A stretch of DNA of 64,000 bases from Chitinophaga niabensis (lineage in GTDB: Bacteria > Bacteroidota > Bacteroidia > Chitinophagales > Chitinophagaceae). A program made the position numbers and the translations under genes. Positions 61,885 to 64,000 of the stretch are shown here, one piece after another. The DNA lies in the NCBI RefSeq assembly GCF_039545795.1, contig NZ_CP154260.1, positions 1,617,001-1,681,000 of the forward strand. The letters run 5' to 3'. Each line of letters starts with the position of its first letter. The first letter of the stretch is position 1. The notes under the pieces were generated by a model. That model was not told where the DNA came from, did not search any database, and worked only from the letters and a program-made list of their open reading frames with translations.

Positions 61885-63546
61885 CCTTACCACCTGGCTC
61901 GCCGTTGCCCAATGCCGCCACAAACTGTCCAGCTCTTTCACCTTTTCAGGATACTTGCCGGAAAGATCATTCATCTCTGTTCTGTCCTCCGCGAGGTTAT
62001 AGAGATGTGGAACGCTGTCTCTGCGTGTAGCCACCAATTTCCAGTTATTTACGCGTGCGTACTTTGCACCAAAATGTTCATTGAAAAGTGCCGTATGCCC
62101 AACAGATCGTTTGTCATTGAATGAAGTGACCAGGCTGATCCCGGTTGAACGGGGGACAGGTTGATTATTTCTGACTGCAGGATATTTAGCCCCGCTCAGT
62201 TCAATGAAAGTGTTCATGAAATCCATCACATGCCCCACATGTGCACTGAATCCGCCTTTATTAGCAGTGATCCCCTTAGGCCAGAACGCAATCATTGGTG
62301 TGTGAACACCTCCTTCATAAGATTCTTCTTTCCAGTACTGATAGGGCGTATTAGCCACCTGTGCCCACCGCGGGCCAATAGATGCAAAGGAGGTTTGTGG
62401 CCCCGGCATCACCCTTTTTTGTGTGGGATATGCAATGGTGCGGCCATCCCTTGTTTTACCAGGGCGGTCAAAGCCAGGTCCGTAAGCAGCACAGTTCTCT
62501 GCACTGGCACCATTATCAGATAAGAACAGGATCAGTGTATTTTCCAGTTGTCCGGTTTGCTTAAGGGCATTGATCATGCGGCCAATACCCTGGTCCATCC
62601 TGTCGATCATAGCGGCATGCACAGCCATGGCTTTAGCATCCCATTCCCTGGTAGGATTATCCTGCCAGGAGGGTGCATTTCCATTAACAGGTAATTTTGT
62701 CTTCGCTGGATCTATCAGCCCCAGTTTAATCATACGTTGATACCGGGCCGTACGGATGGCATCCCAGCCTGCTTTGTAGGTATCCTCATATTTGGCAATA
62801 TCTTCCGGCAGTGCCTGCAAAGGCCAGTGTGGCGCATTCTCGGCTACGTAAAGGAAGAAGGGTTGTGAATAACGGGCATACTCTTTAATGTAAGCTACCG
62901 CGGTATCATTGATTGCATCTGTATGATAGTAATTATCCGGTACGTTTTTGACCGGCTCCGTGCCACTGACAAGACTGAATGGATCAAAGAAATCCACTAC
63001 GCCCCAAATGGTACCGAAGAACTTCTCGAAGCCCCTGTTGGTGGGGTATTGTTCAATAGGGGAGAATGGTCCGAAATCCCGCTGGTGGTTCAGCCAGTCC
63101 ATTTGCTCCTGTGGTGTTTTCTGCCGGATAGTATTGGATACATGCCATTTGCCGGACATCGCCGTATGGTATCCGTCAGCCTTCAATACTTCTGCAAGTG
63201 TAACTGTGTTATCTCCCAAACGGCCCAGGTAACCCGGCTCGCTTTCAGCATCCGTCATTCTGCCTATGCCGGCCTGGTGATTATATAAACCGGTAAGCAG
63301 AGAGGCCCGGGTGGGGCAGCAGCGGGAAGTATTGTAAAACTGAGTGTAGCGCAGACCGTTATTAGCGAGGTAATCCAGGTTGGGAGTATGTATCTCCCCG
63401 CCATAACAGGCAAGGTCTGAAAAACCAAGGTCATCTGCCATGATAACAATGATATTAGGACGCTTCGGGGAAGGCGAATTCCTTAAGGCCAGCAGGACCA
63501 GACCGCAGGAAAGCACAAGCATAATAAATATCAGTTTTTTCTTCAT
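61876..63546 (-). CDS. Sulfatase (arylsulfatase family, Cys-type)
   Basis: About 556 residues from the ATG at 63544-63546, which begins a good signal peptide (MKKKLIFIMLVLSCGLVLLAL); a longer frame reaches 63588. The S1-type sulfatase site is CCPTRASLLTG, where Cys76 is the residue converted to formylglycine, with metal ligands Asp38/Asp39 in IIVIMADDLGFSD and later LFLSDNGASAEN, and the GYHTAMSGKWH signature. It probably removes sulfate from a sulfated sugar or ester in the periplasm. It needs a formylglycine-generating enzyme, not seen here. It is convergent with the membrane-protein gene, near SusC/SusD of locus E, so it may belong to the same pathway. Confidence 0.92.
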   Translation of the reverse strand: MKKKLIFIMLVLSCGLVLLALRNSPSPKRPNIIVIMADDLGFSDLACYGGEIHTPNLDYLANNGLRYTQFYNTSRCCPTRASLLTGLYNHQAGIGRMTDAESEPGYLGRLGDNTVTLAEVLKADGYHTAMSGKWHVSNTIRQKTPQEQMDWLNHQRDFGPFSPIEQYPTNRGFEKFFGTIWGVVDFFDPFSLVSGTEPVKNVPDNYYHTDAINDTAVAYIKEYARYSQPFFLYVAENAPHWPLQALPEDIAKYEDTYKAGWDAIRTARYQRMIKLGLIDPAKTKLPVNGNAPSWQDNPTREWDAKAMAVHAAMIDRMDQGIGRMINALKQTGQLENTLILFLSDNGASAENCAAYGPGFDRPGKTRDGRTIAYPTQKRVMPGPQTSFASIGPRWAQVANTPYQYWKEESYEGGVHTPMIAFWPKGITANKGGFSAHVGHVMDFMNTFIELSGAKYPAVRNNQPVPRSTGISLVTSFNDKRSVGHTALFNEHFGAKYARVNNWKLVATRRDSVPHLYNLAEDRTEMNDLSGKYPEKVKELDSLWRHWATASQVVRSR

Positions 63547-64000
63547 CGTGGACAACATGCAATCACGAAAGAACAAAATCAAACGCAATGCACTTCGTCA
63601 TTTTGTATCAGATTCTAGCATAATCGTCTCATTTTGGCATAGATGCCCCCCATGATGCTGCAATCGATAGTGTCTCAATACAATAGTAGTATTTTATCAT
63701 AGGCTGATTAATTGTTCTAAACCGGGCTTTTTTATTTGATCATATTTTTTGAAACACTTAATTTCAGAAACGATGAGCACATGAAGAGATCTAACCAACA
63801 GACACGCAACTATTAACAATTGAACCGGCCGCGTTAACCTATTATTGTAACACAACGTATGATGAGCATTACCCGTCTATAGCATGCCATGCTACCATGA
63901 AAGTATGCTGCGTTATCACTTAGCCTAATGTATGTCACTGCAGCATTTTGAGCGGATCAGGAGTATTGATCATTTGATCCGGATCAGGGGAACAGGTTCT
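63547..64000. other. Gene-free A/T-rich region upstream of the sulfatase
   Basis: About 450 bases without a supported gene. It should hold the sulfatase promoter (minus strand). A 15-base near-perfect palindrome TAGCATG-C-CATGCTA lies at 63880-63894, and a repeated CGGATCAGG occurs near the right edge (about 63954 and 63981). Nothing else is recognised. Confidence 0.4.

Noticed and set aside
63880..63894. TAGCATG-C-CATGCTA palindrome as an attachment site or origin element
   Set aside because: It is a single short palindrome with no integrase, replication gene or repeated partner nearby.

Overview
The window looks like a chromosomal segment of a glycan-degrading Bacteroidota, most likely of the family Chitinophagaceae (Chitinophaga-like). 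The grounds are five SusC/SusD-type outer-membrane pairs, ECF sigma/FecR pairs next to SusC proteins carrying an N-terminal STN domain, a histidine kinase with a two-component-regulator beta-propeller, many lipoprotein signal peptides, A/T-rich ribosome-binding regions and a mid-40s GC impression. No rRNA, tRNA, CRISPR array, insertion sequence, integrase or phage gene was seen. The genus is an inference; the phylum is well supported.

Layout. 1-1030 (+): end of a di-haem cytochrome c peroxidase and a small lipoprotein with an SprB-like repeat and a haem site. 1096-1922 (-): a metal-handling pair (HMA-domain protein and a Cys-rich exported protein). 2006-15277 (-): locus A, with ECF sigma, FecR, STN-SusC, SusD, a DUF3823-like lipoprotein, a PVC-type haem/propeller/HEAT protein, an FG-GAP repeat protein and a tagatose-3-epimerase-family isomerase. 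15485-26884: locus B, a split sensor kinase and response regulator (-) divergent from SusC, SusD, a BNR-repeat enzyme with a CBM9-like tail and a GH5-like hydrolase (+), closed by a strong terminator. 26996-29159: an FMN-dependent 2-hydroxyacid oxidase divergent from an AraC regulator. 29261-30929: a nested inverted-repeat array, a secreted beta-helix protein and a 66-bp tandem repeat. 30925-38894 (-): locus C, with ECF sigma, FecR, STN-SusC, SusD and a TlpA-like thioredoxin. 39024-46022 (-): locus D, with SusC, SusD, a zinc metallohydrolase lipoprotein and a DUF4302-like lipoprotein. 46401-47622: HxlR regulator divergent from a short-chain dehydrogenase. 47619-63546: locus E, with an AraC regulator whose 5' region is a 48-bp tandem repeat, divergent from a tightly packed operon (epimerase, enolase-superfamily dehydratase, VOC protein, 2-hydroxyacid dehydrogenase, ThuA-like protein, SGNH-PVC-cytochrome fusion), then SusC/SusD, a small membrane protein and a sulfatase.

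How the parts may work together. Each SusC/SusD pair should import one class of glycan fragment, with its neighbours supplying hydrolysis or processing. Loci A and E share an unusual composition: a PVC-type haem-binding propeller protein plus a metal-dependent epimerase of the tagatose-3-epimerase type. This suggests periplasmic sugar oxidation coupled to cytochrome c, followed in locus E by cytosolic isomerisation, dehydration and NAD-dependent oxidoreduction. This is an inference from gene content; no substrate can be read from the sequence. The most unusual non-coding structures are the 22-bp-period nested palindrome (29261-29394), the 48-bp repeats that multiply a translation-start region (48514-48668) and the 66-bp repeats that copy the 3' end of a gene (30607-30929).
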